Positions 10,414 to 26,506 of a stretch of DNA of 64,000 nt are shown piece by piece (positions within the stretch are counted from its first letter, which is position 1; the number at the start of each line of letters is the position of its first letter). Location: assembly GCA_023159155.1 (NCBI GenBank), contig JAJNNX010000001.1:2790001-2854000 (forward strand), written 5' to 3'. The notes under the pieces were generated by a model. The model ran no database searches. It saw only the letters and a program-made list of their open reading frames with translations, and had not been told where the DNA came from. This DNA is from Ustulina deusta. Its lineage: Eukaryota > Ascomycota > Sordariomycetes > Xylariales > Xylariaceae. A program made the translations under genes and the position numbers.

Positions 10414-11600
10414 GAAGAAGCTAGCTGTGTGTGATGTATGAGAGACATAATCTATTGCTACCAGATGATAGACGGGAGAAACCAAAAGGGGTTGTGTATA
10501 TACTGGGGCGTTCATATTTCGCATTTTCAAGCTCACCAGCAATCTAATTTCTTTGTCTGCTCCCTACCTCTCTGTCTTGCAATGGACGTGCCATGATAGA
10601 CTATAAAGCGGCGTCTGGGGCCACGCTCAAGGTCAGGCCTCCATAGATTTTGAGACATCGAGGTCCGCTCGTAGAACGAGACGCTAGGTGAATGTGCCTC
10701 CTTGCTGCAACAACAGGTTTGTGTAGAAGCGGGAGATTTCTAGCAGGAGGCCCACTGAGATTGGTAGGTACCCGGCTGGCCACACTACCCTGGTGTTTAG
10801 ATTGCGGCGTGATGATGGAAGATTCGACGGATTTCCGTTGGATTCTTGTCTTGTCGACACGCATGTGAATGCTGTTGTGTCTTACGGGATAATGTTATTG
10901 TGTTTTCACGTAGGTACCTTTTAGGGGCAACCCGAAGAATGCTTCCGAGGTGAAGATTGCCTCTCTGGATACTTAAGTTTCTATTAAATCCGAGTATCTC
11001 CATGCACATGCAAGGTACAAAGGTACCACCACCGAGGTATCCATCCAATCACAGCTCGCTTGCGTACGAGATTGTCTGCCTGCAAGTACCTACCGTAACC
11101 TCCCGAGGGACATTCTTTAGTGGACTCAGCAGCCTTGCATCAGTCAGCACAGTTCGCTCCACAGGGCAATCTGGCATCAACTAGGTAACCAGGCGGGTGG
11201 AAGGCCTTAGAAGGTGGCGGCTACCTGTGTGCGAACACTACGGTACTCGGACATGGTCCGAGCTCCCAGGCCAGACCCAGACTCTCCGTCATCACTGTCC
11301 AAACACCTGGCAGCGTAACCGCAACAATAGGAAAAGCAACCACTCCTCCAAACCTTTTACTTCACAACCTTTCCTTCCATCTCCCAAACCCTGCTCTCTA
11401 CTCCCGACCTGTCCATTCTGGTAACCTCCAGGCCCCGATAAATATCTCCCCATTAGGCAGATATTTTCCCTGGTTTCAACAGGTGTTTTGTCTCTGCCGC
11501 TACCCACTCTTACCCCATCCCGAGCTTCCTACCCAAATTCACACATTCAATACTCTCCGTCTCTCCGTCTCTCCATCTCTCCATTGGTCTCATAGACATC
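10414..11600. other. Intergenic region and CDC48 promoter/leader
   Basis: It contains the 3' flank of the fusion gene and the promoter of the Cdc48 gene. The last 250 bases are pyrimidine-rich, and just before the ATG lies a CTCTCCGT tandem tract (about 11552-11585), a common feature of highly expressed fungal housekeeping genes. No other gene is supported. Confidence 0.6.
11552..11585 (+). repeat. CTCTCCGT/CTCTCCAT tandem pyrimidine tract
   Basis: Four imperfect copies of an 8-base unit end 16 bases before the Cdc48 ATG. CT-rich tracts next to the transcription start are typical of strongly expressed fungal genes; that role here is inferred. Confidence 0.7.
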
Positions 11601-14347
<2,747 letters not shown>

Positions 14348-15724
14348 CCGGTGACGACGCATCTATCTTTTTGTGGTGTATAAGGCGCCACACTTGTACT
14401 TTAATCCCGTTCCATGCCGTTCACATACAGAATGTGCGATCTGCGGGGCTTTTTTTGTCCCAGAGCCAAGCAACACGCTGCCACTTGGCTCTTAGGTCGC
14501 ACTTGAAGATCCCACCAGGAATATTGATGTTGCTGATAGACTAAGGCTCTCGCTCTAGAGAGGGACAACCGTTAATGGTCAGTCTCTGCCACAAATACGG
14601 TTGATGACTCCTATTTTACAGTATTAACGCGGATGGCGAGCTTCTAATGAAAGTTGATCCACGTTTCTGAGAATGGGGAGATGGAGGGTGGTAGGTTTCA
14701 CGATAGATCTGATCAATTGACGTCCGATTTGCCTAAAGCCTTTGGATAATTTCGTGACTGCTACTAACCGAGCTATCTATACCGTGTTCATCGTATCCAT
14801 TCTTAGGGAAACATTTCCTTCTTACCCACATCAAACGGTTAGCTTATGTAGCGAGCGGCGGTGACGATAGAGCTGGAGATGACGCTTTGAACATTGAACC
14901 CAATAAGAGGAGACTTCAAGTACGACTTTTTTTGCCCGATGCCTTGTTAGGCTCTCGCCCTGTGTATTATGTGCAAACTCAGGAAGGTTAGCCTTGTCAA
15001 TTATCAACAATCATAGGCCATTAGACAGCCTGCAAGCGGGCTTTTAATATAAGGGTTGTTAGCCAGGCAGGGTTTTTTGTATTCCATCTTGGAGAACAGC
15101 ATCTTTAGCCCTCGAGCTTGCTGTCCTTGCCCCGTTGATTCTATTTATAATGATGACGGAGTTATAAGTGAGACGAGAAAGATATGTGGAATAGCTTATG
15201 GTGGGTGGTTGGCAAGACTCTAATTATAGGGTTTCTAAGCCTGGGACTTTTCTAGTTATATACTGTTGAGAATGTTGAGAGAATAGTCCACAGGGAGGCA
15301 TTTAAGAAAGACCAGGTTCCTTGCCTTTGATGCGAGTTCACTTCGTTTGATTTCACCAGCAAAGGAGTTTAGCAGTAAATGCTGTTTCTTGCGCTGTGTG
15401 GTAAGGTATGTATGTTTATGTGAGCCCTCTTTCCCTCGCCTTTTTCTTTTCTTCATTACTTCCTCCTCACTAGCCAATTCAGTAGTGGTAGACCGTTTTT
15501 CGTGTCTCTGATCGAAACACATCTAAACGAGTAGGCAGAAGAAGAAGCAAGCGGTGCGACTCCCCCCCTGCCTATCTTTCGTTTTGTCTGGCTAAGCTAA
15601 TAAATACATCTATTTATTCATTTAGAGGATCACGGGATGTGGGCGACTCGGCCTGGGAGGTAGAGTAAGTTGGTTTGGTTGGGTTAGCTTAGGTTAGATC
15701 TGGTCAGGACAGGCGAATGTCAGG
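14348..15724. other. Intergenic region between convergent genes
   Basis: This is the 3' flank of Cdc48 (+) and of the small unknown gene (-). It is moderately AT-rich. A TTTTTTTG stretch near 14450 may be part of the 3' end of the Cdc48 transcript. No gene is supported. Confidence 0.5.
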
Positions 15725-16459
15725 TCAGCCACCTGCCGATCCGTCGGGTTCTACCTCGCACACGGTCTCTAGACTGTCCTTGACCACCTTCAGCACCGCC
15801 TCCACGACCGCTGTCGGTATCGCTAGGTTGGTGGTGCCGTCTACGCCCGCCGAGGTGCCATTAACGCCACTGGCCGTCCTGTTGGTGCCATTAACCACTG
15901 GTGCGCCGTTAACGCCGTCTTTAGTAGGGTTAGACTCGCTTGCGTTTGTAGATGACGAGGATGTCTGGGTGTTGTTCGCTGTGGGATTGTTGGATGCCGC
16001 CGTCGCGGCCGCCGTGTCCCGTCGCACGTCCTCGAGTACCCTCCGTATGAGCGCTGGGAACGTGCTGACTTCGCCCGATCGCAGTAAAGCCAGCGCATGT
16101 GATTGCACGGCCGACGGCCAGTTTGAGCTATGCGCGTCGAGGGAGTGGAGGAAGCGTTCCTGGATTCTGCGGCGGAAGAACATGCATGTTAGCTTGGTTC
16201 TCAGGTCCAAACGGCCTCGGGGGTGTGGATAGGCAGTTGCATGGAGGTTACGGTGGCGGGAGACAGGAAACTCGGCGACAGGCAAGACATCACGATGGAC
16301 AACCAATATACAGAAAGCACAACACACGTACCTGGTTGCATGGCCGTCTCGTAATAATAGAGTGTTGATCTGCGATCGCAGGTCGGCATCTTGTGTGGCT
16401 GGCGTGTACGCTGTTGCCGATGCCGGCACCTTGACCGGGGTTGATGGCGGGTGCGACAT
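15725..16459 (-). CDS. Small protein of unknown function with low-complexity Asn/Thr/Gly tail
   Basis: Two exons (16459-16332 and 16166-15725) join to 189 residues. The intron of 165 nt has GTACGT at its donor and CGCAG at its acceptor. The chosen ATG at 16459 sits in a good context (ACAAACATGTC). The frame is open further upstream to an ATG at 16603, giving 48 extra residues, so the start is not certain. Residues about 20-95 look like a folded helical region with motifs LRSQINTLLLRDGHATRIQ, HSSNWPSAVQSHALALLR and STFPALIRRVLEDVRRDT. The remainder is Ala/Asn/Thr/Gly-rich with NGTNRTASGVNGT-type repeats. I recognise no named family; the helical part reads as a conserved fungal domain, which is an impression only. 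Confidence 0.75.
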   Translation of the reverse strand: MSHPPSTPVKVPASATAYTPATQDADLRSQINTLLLRDGHATRYVCCAFCILVVHRDVLPVAEFPVSRHRNLHATAYPHPRGRLDLRTKLTCMFFRRRIQERFLHSLDAHSSNWPSAVQSHALALLRSGEVSTFPALIRRVLEDVRRDTAAATAASNNPTANNTQTSSSSTNASESNPTKDGVNGAPVVNGTNRTASGVNGTSAGVDGTTNLAIPTAVVEAVLKVVKDSLETVCEVEPDGSAGG

Positions 16460-18981
16460 GTTTGTGTATGCGCAGTCGTTCTTCGGGCTGTCGGTCCAGG
16501 AAGGAGGCGGAGGATGGTCCTCCAGCAGCCGTTCGGGCGGGTATCGACTGCAGGAGAAAGAGGCTGATTTGCTGTTGTTGCCGACCAGACGAGACGTGGG
16601 CACCTGAAAGCTGCGACGCTGCTAGCTGGCCTTGTCTAGACTCGTCTAGACCACGATCTCGCGGGGGCTCTGGCGACGCCAGACTGATCCCAGCGCTTTG
16701 CTTGCGAAGTGAAGGGAGGACGTGTAGCTCCCCTGTTGCAGAAAATCCGGGGTCACAGTTAGCTGACAGTCTCCTGGTCGTCTGAATAACCGCTACGGCG
16801 GAAGCACAGAGCAATTGAGTTCGCAAGGCCGCCTGGAACGATCGGGCAATGTTGTAGAGGCGAGGCTGAGAATTGTCTGGAAAGTTTAGAAAGTGACGAG
16901 GCTGAATGAGAAGCTGACGTGGGGCATTTGTTAGCGTGCCCGGCGTGATTGACGCGTCGACCTGATGTGCCTAACATTGACCGTACCTCTGCTGCTAACG
17001 TGTACCTGTCTACTGATGTACCTCGGGAGATGGGCGAGGTACCTTGGGTTGCCCATTGAGGTTGGGTATGTACCTTCCTACGCGGCACTAAACTGGCCGG
17101 TACCAGTAGACAGGGGTCCTGCCAGGTTTATTGCTGTCCCCACAGTACTTGTTGTACCTAAGTGGAAAGCCAAGTGCTAAAAGTGGAGTGCGTCGAATCC
17201 TCGGAGCGACCCTAAAGATACCCCTATTCTATATACTAGTATGCAGAATCTGAGAGGAGAAGTAACAACTATTCATCTTAAAGGACTTGATAGATACCTC
17301 CTTACCTCCGTGAGGTGGTAAGAACGAGGGCCTCATCACCGCTTCCCTATCCCGATATTTTCTTCTTCTTCTAGCGTCTTGTCCTCGGTATCAGCAGAGG
17401 AATGTGCACCTACTGATTCATTGATCTTCTTCCGCCACCCCCTTTTTCTCCTCTCGGGCCATAACTCAAGACCCAAAGAAATGCCTCCTCCCGCAACCCC
17501 CAGAGATATCGGCCTTGCCTCTTCACCTGCATTGCCGGAGGCCAGAGACGACTACCCCTAGTCAACCACCGATGCAGAGGTAAGACGTCGATTGTTAATC
17601 GTGGGTCATCTGACGTGAGCATCCTCAACCTTCTCGCCGGCTTCCCCTCCCCCCCAAACCCTCATGCACGCGTTTCTATGTCGTGCATAATAGCCATCTC
17701 CCGTCGGCACATCGGCTGCGTAGAGACTATTCGGTGGAGGCGACGGCCTCGGCATACCATAGTTCGTGTGCGCTGTTTTCTCAGGGCGCAGAAACCGGAG
17801 CGAGAAATCGCTTGGTTATCGTATGTGCAAGCTTCATCACGCGCGTGATTGTCCATTTCCAGAAATAATGGCAGTGTGTATCGTCAGGTCTCCCCGCGCT
17901 GGAAATACTGTTTACCGCTGCTTGCAACACATTGATTGGTCTGTTTATTGGGGACAGCTGTACCGCCTGCATCATGTATCTCTGTTTCCTTAATTCCGAA
18001 TGGCCAACTGTACAATCTGACAGCAGATTTTTTTTCTTCTAAGACCTCCCCCGTCAGGCCGCCCTCAATTTTGGCGCGGGAGATGACCACGTTATCAAGG
18101 ATAACTCGGGCTTGTCGACAGCCGCTTTGAGCTGGCGAAACCCCGCTGGTTGTTGCGCCTGACCTCGAAGGCCGCGGTTGGCGCCGTAACATGGTCGGAG
18201 TAGCTCGCAGCAGCCTGTAATGCTCGCGTAGAGATGCCGGTAATATGGGGGCGGTCATGGGTCAGGTTTGCCAATCCAAAACATCGCAGACCGAGTTGAA
18301 CCGAGTTCTGCACAACAGTACCTCAGTCGAAGCTCGAGCCGTCTTATACTTCGGCGCCCCCTGTGGTGAACTCAGTGACAAGTATTCAAGTAGCCGTCAT
18401 GTATTCCCCCCCAAAAGGTCTCTATCGGCACTCGGAGGGTGCCGATTTTGGCGGGGAAATACGTGCGGATGCTGTAATGTGCAGTACAACGAGCTCGGGG
18501 GGGGGTTGTACTTGTTGTCCAAATCACATAGGTTATTTCTGTGACCGGTGAGACACGTATGGCTGTGTCAATTATGGTTGCGATTGATGGAGCTGCCTTC
18601 CTGTATAAGGCCGAGTGAACAGTGGACTCGGTTGTATGATCCTCGCAAACTGTTGTTGTATTTGGACGTGCGCTTCTGTGACACAGCATAGCATCACACC
18701 GCTGGCTTTTTACACCACTCGTATTTCCAGGGAATTGGGACATCCCATGAGCAGTGTGCGGCCATGGCAAATGAGCATCTGCCAAGGGCCCCAGACCAGT
18801 TTTGCCGCCCTTCTCGCTGGATGAGATTAGGGTTACAGAAGAATTAAATGAATAAATGGTTTAGTCGGGTAGAGGCATACTACCTGTTCCGCAGGAAAAA
18901 GCACGAGTCAGCCAGCCAGATTATTTGCCGGTCTTATCATGCATGCGTATGAGTTGCACTGAATTCCTGACAACCCAAAGC

Positions 18982-19023
18982 CCGATCAAGGCCGTACAAG
19001 GATATTAATCCGACCTTGATCGG
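18982..19023. repeat. Perfect inverted repeat, 10-bp arms
   Basis: CCGATCAAGG at 18982-18991 and its exact reverse complement CCTTGATCGG at 19014-19023 flank a 22-base spacer that itself contains GGATATTAATCC, so the whole could fold into one hairpin or bind a dimeric protein. Confidence 0.85.
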
Positions 19024-19269
19024 AGTGCCTATCACTTACTGGCGCGTACGGCATCTCTCCTAAGCTAATCACCGCGTGCTGCATCGATCTAAGGTAGTAG
19101 CTGGTAGATGATATGGCGGTATGAGCACACTACATGTAAGTCTTGCTTGTGAGGTGGTTACTGCATGGGCTCTGCCGCAACGGTAGTACTTGGGTCTCCA
19201 AGTCGAGAGACTCTGGTGATAGGTATCTACCTAGTCTTGCAGCAAGTAAGAGATGCTGCATTGCAGTAG

Positions 19270-19287
19270 CTCCCGGCTCGCCGGGAG
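19270..19287. repeat. Compact GC-rich hairpin
   Basis: CTCCCGGC and GCCGGGAG are exact complements separated by two bases, so the site can form an 8-bp stem with a minimal loop. No adjacent gene makes its role clear. Confidence 0.8.
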
Positions 19288-22202
19288 TTGAGAGCACAGC
19301 TGGGTATCTTACTGGAGCAAGCTCAAAGAGGAAGTACCATACGAACCTGATGTTGGGGGTACACTTTGTGGGGAATCAGCTAGGCAGTGTAGTCATGTCC
19401 TCGAGGCACGTGTTTTTATTCTCCGTCTCTGGTGGGCTCAGTCCTCTTTAATATCGTCAGTAGCACTAGTCGGCTTGTAGCGGGATGATACTACCTAGTA
19501 CATGCAACGACGGTCCTTGCGGAGACGATTTGGTGGCCTCTTGGCACATAAAATGTGCAGAACTAGAAAGACCGGTGCTAACTAGACGTGTGCGAGGCGT
19601 CCGCATAGACAGCCTTCGGGTCCTCTCGTCGGATATTCATGGAGACTCCCACCTGCAAAAAGCTCCTGCACGTTATCCGTGCTCCTTGTTCGGCAGCAGC
19701 ATCATCTGCACTTCTTGTACCTTCTCCGACGGTATGATGCCTACTCGGCCGGGACCAGACAATGTTGTGGCACAGTATGCTGACATCTTCGGTCCTCAGC
19801 GAGGTACCTGTAGCAGGTGATTAGATCTCCCACGTAACAGATGAAATGTATTAGGTAATCGAAAAGGATATTCTCGCGATTCCCTATTCCCTGTAATTCC
19901 ATGAAATATATCTCCTAACACTTACCGAGTTAGGGAAATAGGGCTGTGCAAAGGTCCGGCTTTACGTGTCAGGGCGTGGACTATCCAAGGAGGGAAGCCA
20001 GTTGGAAAAGGGTGACCTTGTTCGGCTCACCATTTTCACGAGGACCGACACACTCAGAGATTATACCGTGTTCTTGTGCTCCGCCTCAAATTGGTATTAG
20101 ATAAATCAAACGTACTTTCTTCTCCCCCAACAAATCGGGATCACCCGTGAGATGGTAGCCCCTGTAACAGTTCGCCATAGAACTAGCATTTATGCTGACA
20201 GCTATCTCCGTATAACGCTCGTAGATTTTGCTAGCATCGGCCAGCAGATCTCTATATAGGTTAGCAACCAACCTGGTCTAATCTATGGTCAATGTCATTC
20301 CTTATTGGTCGAGCGGACTCGGTGCACTGTCAATGGTTATAGAGTGGGGATACTCTCGACGCAAGGCTGTTGTAGATTTCTGTCTACATGCACCTAGATG
20401 GAGATTAGCAAAGGATGCTTTCGTTCATTGGCCAGGTTCCGATGGCCTCTACACCATCCATTTCTAGAGCACTGGATAGTCACATCAGTCCCCAAAGCTC
20501 ATGGGTTTGGGGCAAAGCAGGTTCTGACTACTGGTAGCACTGAGGCATAGAAGTTCTTGGCATCTTCTCCAAATACCTAGTTGCCGTGTCCAAAAAAAAC
20601 ACGTTGTTGAGCTCATTCGCGTGTTTGAATAATTTCAGATCGGCAGTGAATTCTCTCACTGAACCTTCATGCTACCTCTAGGCCACCACGAAGCGGATAT
20701 GACAAAACTACAATGCCTAATAGAGGCAGAAAAAGGTCACAGAGCAAACTATAAAGCATAGCCACCAGTCCTGAGAAAGTGTTTGCGCTCATAACAGGTT
20801 CACAGCAGATTCAAATCTCCGTAGCCAATGACAGGAGCTCGTGGGCTTCACCCAACGCATAAGCGAGAGTATCTGACATCGCAATGGCGATTTCGGGTCC
20901 TAACACAACGTATAATTGCTTTATATTTCAAGGCTTGGCTAGTAGAGATGCGATGCCTCTTGTTTTGCAGCCCATGCCAAATCTCGTGTACCACCCACGC
21001 ATCAACGGAGTCTTGGAGACTCCTAAATTTGCTCATCGGAGGAGGATCCCCTCGATTGGAGTTCCGATGGATTTGCTCTTACATACACAAATCTCTGGTC
21101 GGTGCAAGTCCCAGCTCAGCTAAGTAATTCCCTTACCAAACCCTAACCGAGCGTTAATACGACCATAGACAGCAATGACGGACCGAAAAGCAGCCCCTGA
21201 CCCCAATCTTTTACGATGGCGGTCGGAGGATGACGTGGACAACATGATAAGGTGGGCAGGAAGGTGAATTGTGAAATAGTATACAATAAATGATAACTCA
21301 CATCTGTGCCCAAAGCAACCTCGCCCTACGATACCTGACTGTTGGGACATTTACAGAGAATTTGTGGCGTATTTGGTGAATGTGCATAAGCCTTGGGTCA
21401 GCCTTATAACACTGAGCGGCAAGAACTCCCTCTATGCTCTGAGACTACCTAGAACCATGCAGGCAAGTCTGACATGAACATCACGCAGAGGGCACACGCG
21501 TCTGTTAGCCCGCAGCTGCATAGCATAATCTGTAACAAAGACCGAGTTCAGAAACATCCTCTAAAGTGATGTTGGAGCAATCCGTACCTAGCCAATTTAG
21601 ACTGCGGACACTGCGGACGTCTTTTAGGTGTGCACCAGAGACTATAACATGAGATGAAACACGGGAATCGAAACGTCAACCCGAGCACACTTACTCTTTG
21701 TTCCCATCAGCCGGGCTGTAACGCCCCATGAACATCGGCTTATTTACGTCTCCGGTCGGACGCAACTCCAAACTGCATACGTACCCGATGGGCCATTGCC
21801 TGGTATCGAGAGGAGCGGAGGGGTATATAGTTGACCCGTAGATAGTCGGCACTTTAACCAGAGAAAACAGGACGCCAGGTCATCAATTCAGCCTAGAGTT
21901 GAGCTTGTGGTTGCACCAATAGTTTGCGCGAATATGTACGGCATGGGTAGGTATGGTACCTACTTGATGCCCATGTTGCTGTAGAAGAGCGGAGTGTGGC
22001 TTTCCCGTCCCGAGAGGCGACGAGGTATTCACGTGTACAGTAGCACTCGCTAGCCAGGGCTTCCTAGATATACGTGTATGTCCGTCAGACCGCGGTTGTA
22101 GGGACTAGGGATGCCATTTACTATAGGTACAGGAGAACGAAACGGGCACTGGTGCAAGCGTTGGTTCCCACTGCGAGAGACTTACTATGTAATCCACTCT
22201 TT

Positions 22203-22255
22203 CTGACCGATTTCCTATTCTGCACAAGGGAGTTCCTAAAAGGGTAATCGGTCAG
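22203..22255. repeat. Perfect inverted repeat, 10-bp arms
   Basis: CTGACCGATT at 22203-22212 and its exact reverse complement AATCGGTCAG at 22246-22255 are separated by 33 bases. There is no coding sequence nearby. Confidence 0.85.
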
Positions 22256-22726
22256 GCTTGCCAAGGAAAAGCCGGCAGGGTACGACGGTTTTCGGGACGG
22301 AACAGCGAAACGCAGTCAAGGTTCGTAGCGAGCCGGCGGTAGCTCGGCATTGCCGGACGAATGCTGCGGACTATAGCTTGAAACAAATCACCAAAGATCA
22401 TGTTAATTGATGGTTCTCTTCTTTTCTACGACATGGCTCCCTTCATGGATTAAGCTGACAACGGAGACACCTGGAGACGATGCTGAAAAGCCGCCTCCGC
22501 TCACGCAATCTGTTGCGGAGCCGGATGATAGCCAAGCGAGCGGAGGCTTGGCGTGGCTGAATGGACTAATACCTAGGCTCGGCATATCGACACGGAATAT
22601 TAACCAACGAAAAGAGACTGAGTTCTCAATATTGTGAGATGAACGAAGCGATAGCCAGGACATATTGCGCGAGAAATGGGGAGGGTGTGTATGTCGAGGC
22701 GCGGTAAAGGAGGGAGTAAGAAGAAG

Positions 22727-22745
22727 AAAAAAAAAAAAAAAAAAA
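22727..22745 (+). repeat. A19 homopolymer at end of AAG-rich tract
   Basis: An A run of 19 follows an AAG-repeat purine tract. No open reading frame that would suggest a retroposed copy is seen immediately upstream. Confidence 0.8.
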
Positions 22746-23599
22746 CGTGTGAGAAAGCGAAGAGGTGAGTGAGTAAGTGTGGATTCATAAGATCGAGAGA
22801 TACAGAGACAGGTGGCTCCATTGATATTGAAGCTAGTAAGAGGCGGTAAACTGTCGATGTGATGAGCTGGCAAACTAATATTGGAGTAAATCACATTAGC
22901 TCTGTGAGAGCCGGAGAGATACACTTGTCTATGACGGCCCGAAGACGTTAAGGCAGTGAATAACAGCAAAATGGCCATGTTGTTCGGGGTACGCGATCAG
23001 ATGATACCCAACAGCTGGCTGGCGTGTCTGCTACTCGATTACTGCTGGGAGTTGCGCGGGTTAGCATGCGGATTCGAAATAGGCCACACTAGGCGCACAG
23101 ATATCTGGTTCTGGTTGACAATGACGATTGTTAGTACGTTGCTCTGCCATGGTTAGCCACCGGTATAGCCCCAGTCGAACTGAGCGAGGGATAGTGTAGG
23201 TATCAAGGGTTTACCGTAGTGTAGGTCGAAGAGTTGGAGAATTGTCAAAGCAATGCCGAAAAGAGAGGTCATGGCGGGATCAGGGTATCAAGAGAACCAG
23301 ATGCCAGATATGCGACATATGCTAGGCTAGATACCTCATACAAATGATATACTCGGAACAGGAACCCCTGTACGTTGTCTCTTATACAAATGGGGACGAA
23401 AGGCTCTCAGCGTTGCACAACACAACCGCAACCGCAACGCTGCAGAAAACCCCAAAATGCGCCCGGCAGATCGGGAAATTGGGGGTGGAAATGGGGAAAA
23501 TGGGGGACTTGGGGGGTGAAGGGGGGGAAAGGATTCACCCAGAACAACAGGAGCTGCCAGTTACACAGCGTGTTTGGGGTGTCCTTCCACTTCCAAATA

Positions 23600-23850
23600 G
23601 GTACCGGAGTAGGTATACATAGTACTTAGATACCTAGGAACCTACCTAGGTATGTACCTAGGGACTTAGGGTATCCCGTCTAGCCTACACACGTACCTAC
23701 ATACATTGGTAAGTACCTACGGTAATATGGATACAAGGTAGGTACATAGGTACATATGTAACCTCTCCGCCTCACCTAATTGCAGTCCCAAGCATTATTA
23801 CTACCTGCCCAGGTGCCTGCCTACCTACCTAGCTAGGTAGGTACTTCCCG
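23600..23850. repeat. Cluster of ACCTAGGTAGGTA-like short repeats
   Basis: About twenty copies of TACCTA/TAGGTA and related half-sites occur in both orientations, including the palindrome ACCTAGGT. The same words recur in several other intergenic regions of the window (see the findings) and avoid the exons. Confidence 0.75.
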
Positions 23851-25807
23851 AGGCAGATCCAGTAAAGCAATGATATGCGGCCACGATCCAATGACTCTTT
23901 ATTATAGATGCGAAGTCGCCGATTACCTGCACAACTCTATAATGTGTGTGGTGGTGTACCTACTATGTGACAATAAGAAATGTTGTTGTTGTGGAGTGGT
24001 GAGTGCCAAGCTTCTCGGTTAGGTGTTTTTTTTTCTTGGGTGCATTGGGCTGTCTACTCAGGCTGTTGGGTCCAATCATCTTAAAGTCTGTCTTATTAAA
24101 TCACCAACCAACCCAGATTTAGTGTAGCGTAATACCTGCTGTGGTGGGTATACCTACCTGTCAAAGAGTGTACTTAGTATAGATAAATATTTGCACCTAT
24201 GTATATACACTCCATATATATAGCTATAGGACCTAATGCACACCCTATGTATACTTATAGGTGCCTACCTAATATTGGTTCTTTTTTTTTCTTTCTTCTT
24301 CCTTTTCTTCCCCTCTAAACTAGAGCGACGGCAGGAGTACAGCTACTTTCTTGTGGAGACATATACTAAATTGTTGGTTGGAGGGTACCTATTTACGGGG
24401 AAATACTAGTATACCTACCTACTAGTGCGAAGCAGATCTAGTGTACCTTAGTGTAAGTAGGTACACTGCTTAGTTCTTACACTAAGATGATAGCTCACCC
24501 TCTTCTCTTCCTTTATCTAACCTAGATACACTATTTTTACCTACCGACTTCTACCGTCACGATGCCACGATGCAACAGCCCGGTTCCCGGGTCGTGGGCT
24601 GTCACTGACTGATGGATGAACTGACAGGTCATTTTCCCCCCCCCGAGCATAATCCAGCGCCTCAAATCGATCGAAACGTTGATTATGACGACGGGGTGTG
24701 GGCATAGCCGACTAGGTACACGTCTCTAGTCCCTTACAAAACCCCATCGAAGACATCTTGGGATTGCGGCTAATAACATAATGGCAATACCTACACGTTC
24801 ACCTACCCCCGTCTTCTCTCATATATCCCACATCCACTCTCCTCCAAGTGCGGAATATTCAGGACATAGCCAGGACAATAGGTACATGATGTACCCTTAC
24901 TATTTACCCCACCTTATCGTGTCCTTTCTTACTGAAGCGAAGACAAACGCAGCTGGGCCAGACTGGAAACCAGACACCTGGCTCCCCTGTCGAAAAGCTG
25001 TACGGCCCAGACAGAATAGGTAGTACTACCGGTAAGTAAAGGCATCGGTGCTTATGCCTCCTCCTCTTTATGCATGCATGCCACAGCTATCACAAGGACG
25101 GGCGATATCCCCTTCCCTCTGAAGACAGCCACTAGTAGCCCGAAAGCAGGCGGTGAGGAAAGGCTGCGAGCCGTTTGGCCCGTGCCGACACCTCTGCATC
25201 CCACTGGAACCAGACCCCGTCCCCCCATGTTTCTTATGTCTCGTCTCCCACTTACTGTAGGTAGCAGAGGTAGGTTCTACGTCCTCAGACTTGTGTTGCA
25301 GGTGGTTGTGCCATCGATTCATACACGTACGTCCCTCTATTGCACTGAGGGCGTCCGTGTGTTTGTGTCCATGAACACCGGAGGTACATGACGATGCCAT
25401 TGTTTCCTGTCTCTGTCTGTGTCTCTCGGTCTATATAACTGTCTACCTATCCCTTGTGTCCCGTGGCTCTGCGTTTCCGGGGGATGGAGCAGGCCTTTCT
25501 TTGTATAGTAAACAACCAGGCATTCAGTTCGCTAGACGACTGCAAAAGAGGGAAGTAAAGAAACCGGAAATGGAGAGGAAATGCATCAAGCAAGCAAGCA
25601 AGAACATGACGATGATATCTGGTCTCGTGTCTATATTCGTCTACCTACCTGTACACTCTACATTGCACTACATTACCTCACCACACTGCACCATCTACAC
25701 CATGCCTGTCAAACCCGTCTGTGACCTGTTACCAAATCTGCATGCGCTACCTACTACCGATTCCACACCACCACACACGGCACAAGGCCGTATCTCTGCG
25801 CGCCGGG

Positions 25808-25829
25808 TTGACTTGACTTGACTTGACTT
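25808..25829 (+). repeat. TTGAC pentamer tandem, four copies
   Basis: Four consecutive TTGAC units lie in the intergenic stretch left of the ABC transporter gene. Confidence 0.85.
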
Positions 25830-26476
25830 CGACGGTGTTCATTCTGCCATGAGATTTGCCAGGCACTTTGTATATTCTGCTTTCTTCCCCTTCGTGCACG
25901 CTACAACCGTCTCTCCTACCCGCCGTGAGTATTGACAGCCCGGATTCCTCGAGTCGGCCATTACTATTTCTCAGTGCCTTCTTCCTTGTTGTTACAGCTT
26001 GGCTCTTCTTCTCTGTCTCCTCCTCCTTCTACTTCCTCCTCCTCGACTACTCTTCTTCTTCCTCTTTTTTATTCCCATCCTCTGTTCCACATCTGCAAAT
26101 CTCCCCCCCTGCCTGCCCATGTCTAGACAACCTCGTCTACTGCCCACGATAACATCCTACCCACTTTCCTGGTCGCCTCCATTGCGCTGCTGCGGCGCGC
26201 CATTGACTCGTCACGCTTGCACAGAAGGTACGCCGGCAGTCTAAGAACGCCACTCGAGCTTGTCGGTCTGTGTTCGGTCTCTCTGCGAGTTGGTTGGGCC
26301 AAGTCGATTACTTATCTGTATCTCTCAAGCAAGCAAAAACAAAAAGACAGGCAAGCAGGCAAACAAACCAGCAAGTGTATGCCACCTGACGTCTATAATT
26401 CCTCCGCACCCACATCCACCCACCCACACGGACACACACACACACTCACTCGCTCGCTCACTCACATCTACACTGC

Positions 26477-26506
26477 ACATACACTACACATACACTACAC
26501 ATACAC
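26477..26506 (+). repeat. ACATACACTAC tandem in a CA-rich microsatellite
   Basis: Two full copies and one partial copy of an 11-base unit, preceded by CACACACACA and CACTCACTCG tracts from about 26415. Confidence 0.8.

Noticed and set aside
17884..18258. Minus-strand frame of 124 codons
   Set aside because: Part of it reads protein-like (VVISRAKIEGGLTGEVLEEK), but there is no recognisable family, no splice support, and the rest is low-grade sequence.
22403..22978. Minus-strand frame of 191 codons
   Set aside because: It runs through the A19/AAG tract, giving a poly-Phe/Leu stretch, and there is no domain or conserved motif. A shorter plus-strand frame over the same DNA is equally plausible.
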